Shown here: positions 8,107 to 17,170 of the stretch, in pieces
Layout: every line of letters starts with the position of its first letter
Position numbering within the stretch: position 1 is the first letter of the stretch
Origin: Oscillospiraceae bacterium
Lineage (GTDB): Bacteria; Bacillota; Clostridia; Oscillospirales; Acutalibacteraceae
Direction: 5' to 3'
Assembly (NCBI GenBank): GCA_902791235.1
Contig: CADAUV010000004.1
Span: 5,082-63,981 of the forward strand
Length of the DNA: 58,900 bases
Made by a program: the position numbers and the translations under genes
Notes under the pieces: model-generated
Told to the model about the DNA's origin: nothing
The model's database searches: none
Seen by the model: only the letters and a program-made list of their open reading frames with translations

Positions 8107-8814
8107 TTATTTAAACTCAATCTGCTCTTTCTCGCCCTTTATAAAGCCGATAATTATTTTTGCCGAAACCGCTGCCGCAATGCGCTTGAAGGTAGGATAA
8201 TCAATCTGAGCGTCCTCGTCGCCGCCGTCGCTTATCGAACGGACAACTGCGAAGGGCACGCTGTTTGCAGTGCAGACATGACCGATTGCCGCACCCTCCA
8301 TCTCACAGCAGATTGCGCCGAATTCATTAATAATAAAATCCTTCTGCTCCTTGCTCGAAATAAACTGGTCGCCGCTGGCAACACCGCCGCGGTGTATTTT
8401 TTCGCCGAGTCTGATTGCGGTCTGCGCAAGCTTCTCGGAAAGCTTCTCGTCGGTCGGCATTTTAATCATATTAACTCCGTGGATAAATCCCCTCGGGTCG
8501 CCGAGAGCGGTAATATCCATATCATGCTGACAGACATCGGTTGCTATTACAACATTCTTGATTACAACATCGGGTGAAAGCGAGCCGCCCACGCCGACAT
8601 TTATAACCGCGTCAATATCAAAATTATCAATCATCGCCTGAGTGCAGAGAGCGGCGTTAACCTTGCCGATACCGCACTGCGCAACGCACACGAGAACGCC
8701 CTCAATAAAGCCGCAGACAAAATCCGTTCCTGCAATATTCGATGTCGTGCCGTCGCGAACAAGCGATTTAAGCTCGTCCACCTCAACATCCATTGCGCCT
8801 ATAATACCTATCAT
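8107..8814 (-). CDS. mtnN: 5'-methylthioadenosine/S-adenosylhomocysteine nucleosidase
   Basis: A 235-residue MTA/SAH nucleosidase (Pfs). It cleaves the adenine base from methylthioadenosine and S-adenosylhomocysteine, recycling methionine and relieving product inhibition of methyltransferases. Seen: IGIIGAMDVEV at the N terminus (catalytic Glu near residue 11), the purine-binding CCEMEGAAIGHV segment and the SDGGDE segment with the catalytic Asp. Length agrees with the family. The start has a strong GGAGGT site. It diverges from the rpmH promoter. Confidence 0.95.
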   Translation of the reverse strand: MIGIIGAMDVEVDELKSLVRDGTTSNIAGTDFVCGFIEGVLVCVAQCGIGKVNAALCTQAMIDNFDIDAVINVGVGGSLSPDVVIKNVVIATDVCQHDMDITALGDPRGFIHGVNMIKMPTDEKLSEKLAQTAIRLGEKIHRGGVASGDQFISSKEQKDFIINEFGAICCEMEGAAIGHVCTANSVPFAVVRSISDGGDEDAQIDYPTFKRIAAAVSAKIIIGFIKGEKEQIEFK

Positions 8815-8865
8815 ATGAATACCTCCATTGTTGTTTAAAAATTTTGCTACGCAATATATAGTGTT

Positions 8866-8894
8866 ATTATAATATATTAATTAAACAATTACAA
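8866..8894 (-). promoter_or_regulatory. Promoter of mtnN
   Basis: Reading leftward: TTGTAA (8889-8894), a 17-bp spacer and TATAAT (8866-8871). Confidence 0.6.
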
Positions 8895-8911
8895 GATTTA
8901 TTATTTTTTTG

Positions 8912-8941
8912 TTGACAAGCCTTATATATTTATAATATAAT
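8912..8941 (+). promoter_or_regulatory. Promoter of the rpmH operon
   Basis: TTGACA (8912-8917), an 18-bp spacer and TATAAT (8936-8941). It leaves a leader of about 120 nt before rpmH with two small hairpins, 8998-9016 (CTGCGT/ACGCAG) and 9032-9048 (AAGAC/GTCTT), neither followed by a T tract. Confidence 0.75.
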
Positions 8942-9066
8942 AAGTGCCGATATTGTGGAGAGGTATCCTTACCGCTCATTTTTACAATACAAATTGCCTG
9001 CGTGAAACTGACGCAGAGATTATAAAAGATTAAGACAAGTTTAGTCTTTTGAATGGAGTGAAAAAA

Positions 9067-9201
9067 ATGAAGAGAACTTATCAGCCAAAGAAGAGACACG
9101 CTCAGAAGGTACACGGTTTCAGAAAGAGAATGTCTACTAAGAACGGAAGAAAGGTACTTGCTCGCCGTCGCGCTAAGGGCAGAAAAACACTTTCTTACTA
9201 A
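9067..9201 (+). CDS. rpmH: 50S ribosomal protein L34
   Basis: A 44-residue, strongly basic protein. The start [19 protein letters not shown] and the end [18 protein letters not shown] are diagnostic of L34. It is the first gene of the classical rpmH-rnpA-yidD-yidC-jag operon, led by its own consensus promoter and a GGAG ribosome site at about 9055-9058. The rnpA start follows 17 bp after the stop. Confidence 0.98.
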   Translation: MKRTYQPKKRHAQKVHGFRKRMSTKNGRKVLARRRAKGRKTLSY

Positions 9202-9218
9202 AAACCGAGGTGAGCCGG

Positions 9219-9551
9219 GTGAAAAGCACAACCTTAAAGGAGAACAAGGATTTTCGCCGTGCATATTACAGAGGTAAGAGCGAAGCCGGCAGCGCGCTTG
9301 TAACCTACGCCGTGAAATCACGGCTGCCTTATTCAAGAGTGGGCATTACAAGCGGCAAGAAAATCGGCAACGCCGTTAAGCGTAACCGCGCGCGCAGACT
9401 TATCAGAGCGGCATTTTCACAGTATGAGGACAGACTTGGCGGCAGCTTTGACATCGTCTTTGTCGCAAGGACGCATACTACCGAAGTAAAAATGCAGACG
9501 GTGGCGGCGCAAATGGAGGCACAGCTTAAAAAGCTGGGTATGTTGGATTGA
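9219..9551 (+). CDS. rnpA: Ribonuclease P protein component
   Basis: A 110-residue basic protein subunit of RNase P, which trims the 5' leader of tRNA precursors together with the catalytic RNA. The family signature is clear: [22 protein letters not shown] (about residues 45-66; key residues Gly-Asn-Ala-Val-x-Arg-Asn-x-x-Arg-Arg). Two GTG codons could start it; 9219 is chosen because GAGGTG lies 6 nt upstream, while the one at 9210 has no ribosome site. It overlaps the yidD start. Confidence 0.96.
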   Translation: MKSTTLKENKDFRRAYYRGKSEAGSALVTYAVKSRLPYSRVGITSGKKIGNAVKRNRARRLIRAAFSQYEDRLGGSFDIVFVARTHTTEVKMQTVAAQMEAQLKKLGMLD

Positions 9552-9799
9552 AAAAAGGCATTAAAAAATTTTTAATCTTTCTTATAAAAAGCTATCAGCT
9601 CACTATAAGCCCGTGGTTTTCGGGCGGAAGCTGCCGCTTTACTCCAACCTGCTCGCAGTACGCGATTGAGGCGCTTGAGGTGCATGGCATTTTCAAGGGC
9701 GGCTTGCTTGCTGCGTGGCGCATTATCCGATGTAATCCTTTATCAAAAGGCGGCTGGGACCCCGTTCCACCCAAAAAAATTAAAGAGGACAGAGAATGA
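9548..9799 (+). CDS. yidD: Membrane protein insertion efficiency factor YidD
   Basis: An 83-residue small protein with the YidD hallmark [15 protein letters not shown] (about 28-42) and the downstream GWDPVP motif. YidD is a peripheral inner-membrane protein that aids YidC-dependent insertion. It begins at TTG 9548, overlapping the rnpA stop, and its own stop overlaps the yidC ATG (ATGA). The three genes are therefore translationally chained. Confidence 0.95.
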   Translation: MKKGIKKFLIFLIKSYQLTISPWFSGGSCRFTPTCSQYAIEALEVHGIFKGGLLAAWRIIRCNPLSKGGWDPVPPKKIKEDRE

Positions 9800-10806
9800 A
9801 CAGTATTTTACTTGCCGCTTCCTACAACGGAATCGGCGCGTTCAAGTGGTTATATTGGCTTTTCGGCAAGTGTATGGCGCTGCTTCTTTCGGCAGTTGAC
9901 AACAGGTACTTTGTAGCGCTTGTTATCTTTACGCTTGCAACAAGAATTATCCTTCTGCCGATTAACATTCACCAGCAGAAGACGATGGCAAGAACCACAA
10001 GGCTTCAGCCAAAAATACAGAAGATTCAGAAAAAGTATCCTGACCCGAGGGACAGGCAGAAACTTAACGAGGAAATGCAGGAGCTTTACAACAGAGAGGG
10101 CCACAACCCCATGCAGATGGGCTGCGGACCGATGGCGTTCCAGATGGTATTCCTTATGGGTATTATCGGCGCCGTTTACTACCCCCTTTCTTATGTACTC
10201 AATGTTCCTAATTTTGCCGAGATGTCAGGCGAGATTGCTGAATTCGTAAAGACCTTCACAGGTACGGAGAGGGTAAGATACCTTAACCTTGAGATTATTC
10301 AGAACTTCAGCGACCAGAGCTTTGTTGCTGCACTTCAGGAAAAATTCCCGACTGTTTTCACAAGCGATGCCGTTTCAAGCATCTCCACTTATGCGCAGTC
10401 AATGCAGCTTCATCTTTTCGGCAAAACGCTTGATATGTCAATGACCCCTTCCTTCAAGGAGCATAACGGACTTATCATAATCTCGATTGTTGTGCTTATC
10501 ACCTCACTTGGCACAAGCCTTCTTTCAACCTTTATTCAGAAAAAGAATAATCCCGCCGCTTCCCAGCAGGCAAGCCAGATGCTTATGATGATGTTAATGA
10601 TGCCTTTCTTCTCATTTTACATCTCCTTCCAGGTACCTGCGGCAGTCGGCTTTTACTGGATTATCTCAAACCTTATCGCAATGGCTCAGCAGGTGTATAT
10701 CTTCAAGGCGTTCCCGCCTAAGAAAACACAGGCAAGGCTTATGGTTGAAAACACGATTGAACGCCGTTCCCGTGAGGAAAGCATTAAAAAGACAGCGAAT
10801 AAGTGA
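9796..10806 (+). CDS. yidC: Membrane protein insertase YidC (SpoIIIJ/OxaA type)
   Basis: A 336-residue insertase of the YidC/Oxa1/Alb3 family. It integrates membrane proteins with or independently of SecYEG. Family features: a first helix containing [16 protein letters not shown] with the conserved groove Arg, a charged coiled cytosolic hairpin (about 75-100), and the last helices with [14 protein letters not shown]. Residues 155-220 form a larger than usual loop between helices. No lipoprotein cysteine is present near the N terminus, unlike B. subtilis SpoIIIJ. The next gene, jag, is its usual partner. Confidence 0.96.
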   Translation: MNSILLAASYNGIGAFKWLYWLFGKCMALLLSAVDNRYFVALVIFTLATRIILLPINIHQQKTMARTTRLQPKIQKIQKKYPDPRDRQKLNEEMQELYNREGHNPMQMGCGPMAFQMVFLMGIIGAVYYPLSYVLNVPNFAEMSGEIAEFVKTFTGTERVRYLNLEIIQNFSDQSFVAALQEKFPTVFTSDAVSSISTYAQSMQLHLFGKTLDMSMTPSFKEHNGLIIISIVVLITSLGTSLLSTFIQKKNNPAASQQASQMLMMMLMMPFFSFYISFQVPAAVGFYWIISNLIAMAQQVYIFKAFPPKKTQARLMVENTIERRSREESIKKTANK

Positions 10807-10829
10807 TTGCATTACAAGAGAGGACTTAA

Positions 10830-11759
10830 ATGAAAATTACTAATATAGGCAAGGGCAAAACAAGGGATGAAGCCATTGCAAACGCGAAGGCAGGCTTAAA
10901 ACTTCCTGCCGACGCCAAGGAAGAGTTCATCCATATTGAATTAAAAATGCCTGAAAAGGAAAAAGGTTTTCTTGGTCTCTTTTCTAAAACCGTAGAGGTA
11001 GCCGAGGCTACCTACGACGACGGCAAGGGCGAAAAAAAGCAGAAGCCGCAGAAGAGCAAGAATAACAAAAATAACGACAAAAAGCCTGCAAAGCAGGATA
11101 AAAAGCCCGTCGCTAAAAAAGAAAACAAAGCGCCTCAGCAAAAATCAGAGGATAAGCCCGAGCGTGAAACCATCAGCGAGTCCGAGGTTGACCTCGACGC
11201 ACTTTGCACTTATGTAAAGACTATGGTTGACGCGTTCAAGGTTGAGGACGCAAAGATTACCGCCGAGTTTAACGAGGGCGTAATCGAGATGAAAATAGAC
11301 TGCGACGACTACGGTATCATTATCGGTCATCGCGGCGAAACGCTTGACGCTATTCAGTACCTTGCAAGTCTTGCAGTTAAAAACGGTACTAATAAATATG
11401 TAAGAGTTGTAATCAATGTCGGCGATTACAGAGCAAAGAGGGAATCCTCCCTCAGAGCGCTTGCCGCAAAGCACTCCGCATATGTTATCCGCACTGGCAG
11501 AAGGCACACCTTCGAGCCGATGAATCCTTACGAGAGAAGGATTATCCACACTGCCGTGCAGGAGATTGACGGCGTTACATCACGCTCAATCGGTAACGGT
11601 ATCGACAGGCGTGTGGTTATTGAGCCTGAAGGCGGCGTAAAGCCGAGAAACAATCAGCGCAGGGATTCGCGCCCGCGCTCATCGGCTAAGAGCGCACCCG
11701 TGCAGAAGCCTGCAGGCATAAAGTACGGCAAAATCGAAGTAAAAAGCGATAACGACTAA
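10830..11759 (+). CDS. jag: RNA-binding protein Jag (KhpB; SpoIIIJ-associated)
   Basis: A 309-residue three-part protein: Jag N-terminal domain (1-55, with GKTRDEAIANA), a long Lys-rich disordered linker (about 65-110), a KH domain (about 145-205, with the IIIGHRGETLDAIQYL loop) and an R3H domain (about 206-270, NPYERRIIHTAV), then a basic tail. Homologues bind RNA and affect cell elongation and division in Gram-positives. The linker is rich in KK/KP repeats. It ends the rpmH transcription unit; a terminator follows at 11763. Confidence 0.95.
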   Translation: MKITNIGKGKTRDEAIANAKAGLKLPADAKEEFIHIELKMPEKEKGFLGLFSKTVEVAEATYDDGKGEKKQKPQKSKNNKNNDKKPAKQDKKPVAKKENKAPQQKSEDKPERETISESEVDLDALCTYVKTMVDAFKVEDAKITAEFNEGVIEMKIDCDDYGIIIGHRGETLDAIQYLASLAVKNGTNKYVRVVINVGDYRAKRESSLRALAAKHSAYVIRTGRRHTFEPMNPYERRIIHTAVQEIDGVTSRSIGNGIDRRVVIEPEGGVKPRNNQRRDSRPRSSAKSAPVQKPAGIKYGKIEVKSDND

Positions 11760-11762
11760 TAT

Positions 11763-11795
11763 TTAAGGGTGGGCTCTGCCCGCCCTTAATTGTTC
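11763..11795 (+). terminator. Terminator after jag
   Basis: A 12-bp stem with one G-T pair (arms 11763-11774 and 11778-11789, loop TCT) is followed by a T-rich stretch. It separates the rpmH-jag unit from mnmE, where readthrough or a weak promoter must start the next set. Confidence 0.75.
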
Positions 11796-11821
11796 ATTTT
11801 TCATTTTGTTTTGGTGATTAT

Positions 11822-13183
11822 ATGTCAACAATTGCGGCAATATCCACAGGCAATACCGCCTCGGGGATAGGAGTAATCAGAATAAGCGGCGAAAAGGCTG
11901 TTGAGATTGCGGAAAAGGTTTTCATCTCAGCGGACGGCACCCCCCTGTCTTCTCTTAAAGGTTACACCGCAAAATTCGGCAGGGTCTGCGCCGACGGCAC
12001 GGCTTTTGACAATGCCGTTGCGCTCGTTTTCCGCGCGCCGAGAAGCTACACGGGCGAAAATGTTGTTGAGCTTTCCGTGCACGGCGGAATTTTTATTGTT
12101 GAAAAAACCTTACAGGCTGTCCTTGACGCAGGCGCAGCTCCTGCGCAGGCAGGCGAATTCACGAAGCGCGCCTTCCTTAACGGCAAGCTTGATTTAACTC
12201 AGGCTGAAAGCGTGGCGGAGCTTATCTCGGCTCAGGGCGAGGAGAGCGCAAGGGCTTCATACAATCTTCTGCAGGGTTCTTTGAGCAGTAAAATTTCACA
12301 GGTGCTTGAGCTTTTGCTCGACAGGAGCGCCGATATGGCGGCATGGGTCGACTATCCCGATGAGGAAATACCCGAGCTCAGCGAGGAAAATCTCATCGGC
12401 GCACTTGAACAGTGCCTTGAAAGCCTTAACGCTCTGCTTGACAATTATGAGAGCGGACTCGTTATGACGCAGGGCATTGACACGGCGATTGTCGGCAAGC
12501 CGAATGCAGGTAAGTCAACGCTTATGAATCTCCTTTCGGGAAGCGAAAAGAGCATTGTTACTCATATCGAAGGCACGACAAGGGATATTGTCGAGGGCAG
12601 CGTGCGCCTCGGCGACCTCGTGCTTCACCTCTCGGATACCGCAGGAATAAGAAAAAGCGATGATATTGTCGAAGCCATCGGAATTAAAAAGGCTGAGCAA
12701 AGGCTTGAACGCGCAGCGCTTGTGCTCGCAGTATTTGACAGCAGTCTGCCGCTGAGCGCGGATGACGAAATGCTTATAGCGCAGTGCAGCGGCAAAAGAT
12801 GCGTCGCAGTCGTTAACAAGACGGATTTGGAGTTAAAGCTCGACCTTGACAAAATTAAAAACAGCTTTGAGAATATAGTTTACATCTCTGCTAAAAACGG
12901 CGACGGCGCAGAGGAGCTTGAGGGAATCATCAAACGGCTTTTCGGCGCGGAAAATTTCGACAGCACGGCTCCGCTTCTTGCAAATCAAAGACAGAAGGCG
13001 TGCGTGAAAAATGCCGTCGCGCATCTGACACAGGCGCTTGACGGCGCAAGGGCAGGTATAACCTTTGACGCTGTCAATGTTATGATTGACTCGGCGATTG
13101 ACGAGCTTCTCACTCTTACGGGCAAAAAAGCAACTGAGGAAGTCGTGAACAACATCTTTTCACGCTTCTGCGTCGGCAAATAA
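11822..13183 (+). CDS. mnmE: tRNA modification GTPase MnmE
   Basis: A 453-residue GTPase that, with MnmG, installs (carboxymethyl)aminomethyl groups on the wobble uridine of several tRNAs. Domains: an N-terminal tetrahydrofolate-binding domain (1-118), a helical domain split around an inserted G domain (about 215-375). The G motifs are GKPNAGKST, TTRD, DTAGI and NKTDL, and the C terminus ends in FCVGK with the conserved Cys of the CxGK motif. The folate pathway genes at 35.7-37.9 kb could supply its cofactor, but this is general. MnmG follows 34 bp later. Confidence 0.97.
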   Translation: MSTIAAISTGNTASGIGVIRISGEKAVEIAEKVFISADGTPLSSLKGYTAKFGRVCADGTAFDNAVALVFRAPRSYTGENVVELSVHGGIFIVEKTLQAVLDAGAAPAQAGEFTKRAFLNGKLDLTQAESVAELISAQGEESARASYNLLQGSLSSKISQVLELLLDRSADMAAWVDYPDEEIPELSEENLIGALEQCLESLNALLDNYESGLVMTQGIDTAIVGKPNAGKSTLMNLLSGSEKSIVTHIEGTTRDIVEGSVRLGDLVLHLSDTAGIRKSDDIVEAIGIKKAEQRLERAALVLAVFDSSLPLSADDEMLIAQCSGKRCVAVVNKTDLELKLDLDKIKNSFENIVYISAKNGDGAEELEGIIKRLFGAENFDSTAPLLANQRQKACVKNAVAHLTQALDGARAGITFDAVNVMIDSAIDELLTLTGKKATEEVVNNIFSRFCVGK

Positions 13184-13217
13184 TTAACAGCCATTTTCAT
13201 TAAAAAAGGAAAACAAT

Positions 13218-15083
13218 ATGGAGTATTTCGCACAGCACTATGATGTTATAGTAATCGGCGCAGGCCACGCCGGTATTGAAGCCTGTCTTGCAAGCGCAAG
13301 GCTGGGCTGTAAAACCGCTGTCTTTACGATAAATCTTGACTGGGTCGGCAATATGCCGTGCAACCCCTCAATCGGCGGTACCTCCAAGGGTCATCTTGTG
13401 CGTGAAATCGACGCCCTCGGCGGCGAAATGGGTAAAGCCGCTGACAGATTTTCGCTTCAGTCAAGGATGTTAAATCTCGGCAAAGGCCCTGCCGTTCATT
13501 CGCTGAGAGCGCAGATTGACAGGCGCGCATACTCCGCAGGAATGAAGCACACGCTTGAGCTTCAGGAAAATCTCGATTTAAGGCAGGCTGAGATTGTCAG
13601 CCTTGAAAAAACCGAGGACGGACTCTGGAAAATCAAAACAAAGCTCGAGGCTGTTTTTACGGCAAAAGCTGTAATTATCGCAACGGGTACCTTCCTCGGA
13701 GGAAGGGTCTACATAGGCGATATATCATACGAAAGCGGACCCGACGGAATGTTCCCTGCAACAGAGCTTGCAAAATCTCTCAAAGAGCTTGATATTCCGC
13801 TTCGCCGCTTTAAGACGGGTACGCCGTCAAGGGTGAACAGGCGCTCGGTTGACTTCACGGAGCTTGAGGTGCAGGAGGGCGACGAGCATACGGTTGCCTT
13901 CAGCTTCGATACCGACACGCCGCCCGAAAACAAGGTGGTCTGCCACATCACCTATACTAATGAAAAAACCAAAAAAATCATACTCGATAACCTCCACCGC
14001 AGCCCTATGTACTCGGGTAAAATCGAGGGCAAGGGTCCGCGCTACTGCCCCTCCTTTGAGGATAAGATTGTCCGCTTTGCCGACAAAAAAAGGCACCAGC
14101 TTTTCATCGAGCCCTGCGGACTTGACACGGAGGAGCTGTATTTACAGGGGTTAAGCTCCTCGCTTCCCGAGGATGTGCAGCTCGACTTTATTCACACAAT
14201 TCCGGGTCTTGAAAATGCACAGGTAATGCGCACGGCATACGCAATTGAATATGACTGCGTTGACCCGACTGCGCTTCGCGCCACGCTTGAATTCAACGAC
14301 CTCGAGGGTCTTTACGGCGCAGGTCAGTTCAACGGCTCAAGCGGATACGAGGAAGCGGCGGCGCAGGGACTTGTCGCAGGTATAAATGCGGCGCTTAAAA
14401 TAAAGGGCGAAAAGCCGCTGGTGCTTGACCGCGGCGGCTCATATATCGGCACGCTCATTGACGACCTTGTTACAAAGGGCTGTACCGACCCGTACAGAAT
14501 GATGACAAGCCGAAGCGAATACCGTCTTGTTTTAAGACAGGATAACGCCGACAGCCGATTAACGCCGACAGGCTACAAAATCGGCTTGATTTCTCAGGAA
14601 AGATATGATAAATTTTTATTAAAGCAGGAGCTTATCCGAAAGGAGTACAAAAGAGTGAGCGAGCTTTCGCTTCCCCTTTCCGATACGCTCAACAGAATTC
14701 TTGAAGACGCAGGCACAGCCCCTCTCGAGCGCGGCTGTAAAATGCTTGAGCTTTTAAAAAGGCCTCAGCTCACCTATGAGCTTCTCTCCCCCGTTGACGA
14801 GAACCGCCCGAGCCTTCCGCGCGAAGTGTTTGAGCAGGTGGAAATCCTCATAAAATACGAGGGCTACATCAAAAGGCAGGAGCAGCAGATTAAGGAAATG
14901 AGGCGTATTGAGGGCAAAAAAATCCCCAAGGATATCGACTACAAAAGCCTTAAAGGTTTAAGGCTCGAGGCTGTCGAGAAGCTCGAAAAAATCAGACCTG
15001 AAAATCTTGGTCAGGCAGGACGAATCAGCGGCGTAAATCCTGCGGATGTCGCGGCGCTTAATATAATACTGGAGTCATTATGA
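13218..15083 (+). CDS. mnmG: tRNA uridine-5-carboxymethylaminomethyl modification enzyme MnmG (GidA)
   Basis: A 621-residue FAD enzyme, partner of MnmE in wobble uridine modification. Seen: the dinucleotide-binding VIGAGHAGIEA at the N terminus (about 10-20), the family signature CNPSIGGTSKGHLVREIDALGG (about 46-67; key residues Cys-Asn-Pro-Ser-Ile-Gly-Gly), the second signature GPRYCPSFEDKI, and a C-terminal helical domain ending in GRISGVNPADVAAL. The length is typical of bacterial GidA. Its stop overlaps the rsmG start (ATGA). Confidence 0.97.
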   Translation: MEYFAQHYDVIVIGAGHAGIEACLASARLGCKTAVFTINLDWVGNMPCNPSIGGTSKGHLVREIDALGGEMGKAADRFSLQSRMLNLGKGPAVHSLRAQIDRRAYSAGMKHTLELQENLDLRQAEIVSLEKTEDGLWKIKTKLEAVFTAKAVIIATGTFLGGRVYIGDISYESGPDGMFPATELAKSLKELDIPLRRFKTGTPSRVNRRSVDFTELEVQEGDEHTVAFSFDTDTPPENKVVCHITYTNEKTKKIILDNLHRSPMYSGKIEGKGPRYCPSFEDKIVRFADKKRHQLFIEPCGLDTEELYLQGLSSSLPEDVQLDFIHTIPGLENAQVMRTAYAIEYDCVDPTALRATLEFNDLEGLYGAGQFNGSSGYEEAAAQGLVAGINAALKIKGEKPLVLDRGGSYIGTLIDDLVTKGCTDPYRMMTSRSEYRLVLRQDNADSRLTPTGYKIGLISQERYDKFLLKQELIRKEYKRVSELSLPLSDTLNRILEDAGTAPLERGCKMLELLKRPQLTYELLSPVDENRPSLPREVFEQVEILIKYEGYIKRQEQQIKEMRRIEGKKIPKDIDYKSLKGLRLEAVEKLEKIRPENLGQAGRISGVNPADVAALNIILESL

Positions 15084-15790
15084 TTAACACTGAATTACTG
15101 ACTGAAAACTGCAAGGAGCTTGGCATAAGCCTTAACGACTTTGCCTGCGAGCGCTTTGATTCATATGCGGAAAGGCTTGTGAGGTGGAACAAGCATGTGA
15201 ACATCACCTCGATTACCGAGCCCGAAGATATTGTTACAAAGCATTTCACGGACAGCCTTGCAGTGCTTAAATATGTTCAAATACCCGACGGCGCAAGCCT
15301 TGTCGATGTCGGCACGGGCGCAGGCTTCCCCGGGCTTCCCCTTTTGATTGCGAAGCCCGATATAGATGTTACCTTTGTTGACAGCGTCGGTAAAAAGCTC
15401 GCCTTTATAAAAGAGGTTGCAAGGCTTAACGGGCTTGTATGCGATATCGTTCACACAAGAGCCGAGGAGCTTGGCAGGGACGCAGATTACCGTGAGCGCT
15501 TTGACTTTGCAACGGCAAGAGCGGTGGCGCCGCTCAATATGCTTTGCGAATACTGCCTTCCTCTCGTGAAGGTCAGAGGGCGCTTTGTTTCACTGAAAGG
15601 TGCAAACGGCGCGGAGGAGCTTAAAGAGGCGGAAAACGCTATAAAGACTCTCGGCGGCGAGCTTGAAAGCTCAAACGCCTTCACACTGCCAAACGGCGAC
15701 AAGCGCTTTATTTTTGTGATAAAGAAAATATCGCAAACTCCGACAAAATACCCGAGGCGTTCAAAGAAAATCGACACAAAGCCCCTTTGA
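15080..15790 (+). CDS. rsmG: 16S rRNA m7G527 methyltransferase RsmG (GidB)
   Basis: A 236-residue SAM methyltransferase that makes 7-methylguanosine at position 527 of 16S rRNA, in the decoding region targeted by streptomycin. The SAM loop VDVGTGAGFPGLPL (about 74-87) and the ITSI and ATARAVAPL segments are family signatures. Its ATG overlaps the mnmG stop, so mnmE-mnmG-rsmG form one transcript ending at the hairpin at 15815. Confidence 0.96.
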   Translation: MINTELLTENCKELGISLNDFACERFDSYAERLVRWNKHVNITSITEPEDIVTKHFTDSLAVLKYVQIPDGASLVDVGTGAGFPGLPLLIAKPDIDVTFVDSVGKKLAFIKEVARLNGLVCDIVHTRAEELGRDADYRERFDFATARAVAPLNMLCEYCLPLVKVRGRFVSLKGANGAEELKEAENAIKTLGGELESSNAFTLPNGDKRFIFVIKKISQTPTKYPRRSKKIDTKPL

Positions 15791-15814
15791 TTAAAGTAAA
15801 TATATGTTGAATTT

Positions 15815-15843
15815 AAAGGATTTCTCACGACGGGAAATCCTTT
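15815..15843 (+). terminator. Terminator after rsmG
   Basis: A 9-10 bp stem (AAAGGATTTC with GGGAAATCCTTT, allowing one wobble-like end) ends in a short T tract. It stands between rsmG and noc. Confidence 0.65.
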
Positions 15844-15897
15844 ATTTCATACAAACATTATGTTATACTTTCATTGTTGAGAGGAGCAGGAGGCGTT

Positions 15898-16704
15898 ATG
15901 CAGGAAATTATAATGATAAAAACGGAGAAGCTCCTCCCCAACCCCTATCAGCCGCGCAAGCAGTTTAAGACGGAGGACATGCTCTCGCTTTCAAATTCGA
16001 TTAAGGAGAACGGAGTGCTCCAGCCGCTGCTCTGCAGGCAGATAAACAACTCCGACTATTACGAGCTTATCGCAGGCGAACGCAGACTGCGCGCCTCGAT
16101 ACTTGCCAATCTGAAACAGGTGCCCTGTGTGGTGCTTGACTGCTCATATGAGGACAGCGCTGTGTATTCGATACTTGAAAATATCCAGCGAAGCGACCTC
16201 GGATTTTTTGAAGAGGCGCAGGCAATTGCGCAGCTTATGGAGCATTTCGGAATGAGTCAGGCGGAGGTTGCAACAAAGCTCGGTAAAAGTCAGAGCGCGC
16301 TGTCAAATAAGCTCAGACTTCTGAGGCTTCCTGTCGATGTTCGGTATTTTATAGAGAAAAACGGCTTAACCGAAAGACATGCGAGAGCTCTGCTCTGTCT
16401 GACTAATGAAAAGGATATGTGGACAAGCCTGAAGGTGATTGTTGATAAAAAGCTTAATGTGGAACAGACGGAGGCTTATATCAGTACAATTACCGACAAA
16501 AAGGTGAAGCCTAAAAACAATGTTGTGAGAATGTTTAAGGATGTGCGCATTTTCGTCAACACCTTTGATAAGGCGGTTAAGACTATGAAGGATTCAGGCA
16601 TTGAGGCGCAGGCTGACAAAACGGAAACCGAAGAATACATCGAGTATCGGGTAAGAATACCCAAAAACACTGCTTACGGCGCAAAAACGCAAAAAGCAGT
16701 CTGA
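15898..16704 (+). CDS. noc: ParB-family protein, probable nucleoid occlusion factor Noc
   Basis: A 268-residue ParB/Spo0J-type DNA-binding protein. The N-terminal CTPase/ParB domain shows NPYQPRKQF and GERRLRAS (key residues Gly-Glu-Arg-Arg). The HTH region follows (QAEVATKLGKSQSALSN near 115-130). It sits between rsmG and soj, exactly where noc lies in Bacillus, and is distinct from the second ParB at 18144, so it is best called Noc; a second ParB duplicate cannot be excluded. The start is ATG 15898 with CAGGAGG upstream. Noc blocks division over the chromosome. Confidence 0.82.
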   Translation: MQEIIMIKTEKLLPNPYQPRKQFKTEDMLSLSNSIKENGVLQPLLCRQINNSDYYELIAGERRLRASILANLKQVPCVVLDCSYEDSAVYSILENIQRSDLGFFEEAQAIAQLMEHFGMSQAEVATKLGKSQSALSNKLRLLRLPVDVRYFIEKNGLTERHARALLCLTNEKDMWTSLKVIVDKKLNVEQTEAYISTITDKKVKPKNNVVRMFKDVRIFVNTFDKAVKTMKDSGIEAQADKTETEEYIEYRVRIPKNTAYGAKTQKAV

Positions 16705-16710
16705 CTTGCT

Positions 16711-16730
16711 TAAAACGGGAAACCGTTTTA
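16711..16730 (+). other. GAAA-loop hairpin after noc
   Basis: A perfect 8-bp stem (TAAAACGG / CCGTTTTA) with a GAAA tetraloop lies a few bases after the noc stop. It lacks a proper T tract; a stronger terminator follows at 16752. Confidence 0.55.
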
Positions 16731-16751
16731 ACATATTCTCCTCTTTTCATC

Positions 16752-16795
16752 ACACGGGAAGGACGGGTCGAAAGGCTCGTCCTTTCTGTGTTTTG
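16752..16795 (+). terminator. Strong terminator after noc
   Basis: A stem of about 14 bp with two G-T pairs (left arm from 16752, right arm ending near 16793) has a loop around GGTCGAAAGGCT and a following TTTTGTG. It closes the noc transcript. Confidence 0.75.
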
Positions 16796-16869
16796 TGCTT
16801 CGCTGCTTAAAAATCACCTGTAATACGCCCATATTTACTTACAAAACACAAAATAAGCATTATAATATA

Positions 16870-16885
16870 TGTTTCATATGAAACA
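16870..16885. promoter_or_regulatory. parS-like site 1 (centre CATATG)
   Basis: TGTTTCATATGAAACA is a perfect 16-bp palindrome differing from the parS consensus TGTTTCACGTGAAACA only in the central dinucleotides. Confidence 0.7.
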
Positions 16886-17020
16886 ATATACAAGATATTG
16901 TTGCTAATTCCACATAAACCATTTATTACCGCAAACATTGTTTAAGACAGTTATTATTATAAACCTGCTCCACACAAACAGAAATTATAATTAATTAGAT
17001 TAACTTTGCCTGTTTCTCAT

Positions 17021-17036
17021 TGTTTCATGTGAAACA
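17021..17036. promoter_or_regulatory. parS-like site 2 (centre CATGTG)
   Basis: TGTTTCATGTGAAACA has one mismatch to the parS consensus. Confidence 0.8.
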
Positions 17037-17093
17037 ATCAAGATATAGTGTTTTCACAATTCATCACCACAATTATAATAAAATAATTCCCTG

Positions 17094-17109
17094 CGTTTCA
17101 CGTGAAACA
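17094..17109. promoter_or_regulatory. parS site 3 (centre CACGTG)
   Basis: CGTTTCACGTGAAACA matches the parS consensus except for the first base. It is 61 bp before the soj start. Confidence 0.85.
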
Positions 17110-17170
17110 CTTGAACATTAAATGTATAAGTAGTATAATAGCAATATATAATAATTAAGGAATGAATGTG

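Larger units (their letters stand above)
16796..17170. other. Gene-free AT-rich region carrying parS-like sites
   Basis: No gene was found here. It is AT-rich and holds three 16-bp ParB-site palindromes (listed separately) plus the soj promoter region. I saw no matches to the classical DnaA box. Confidence 0.6.
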
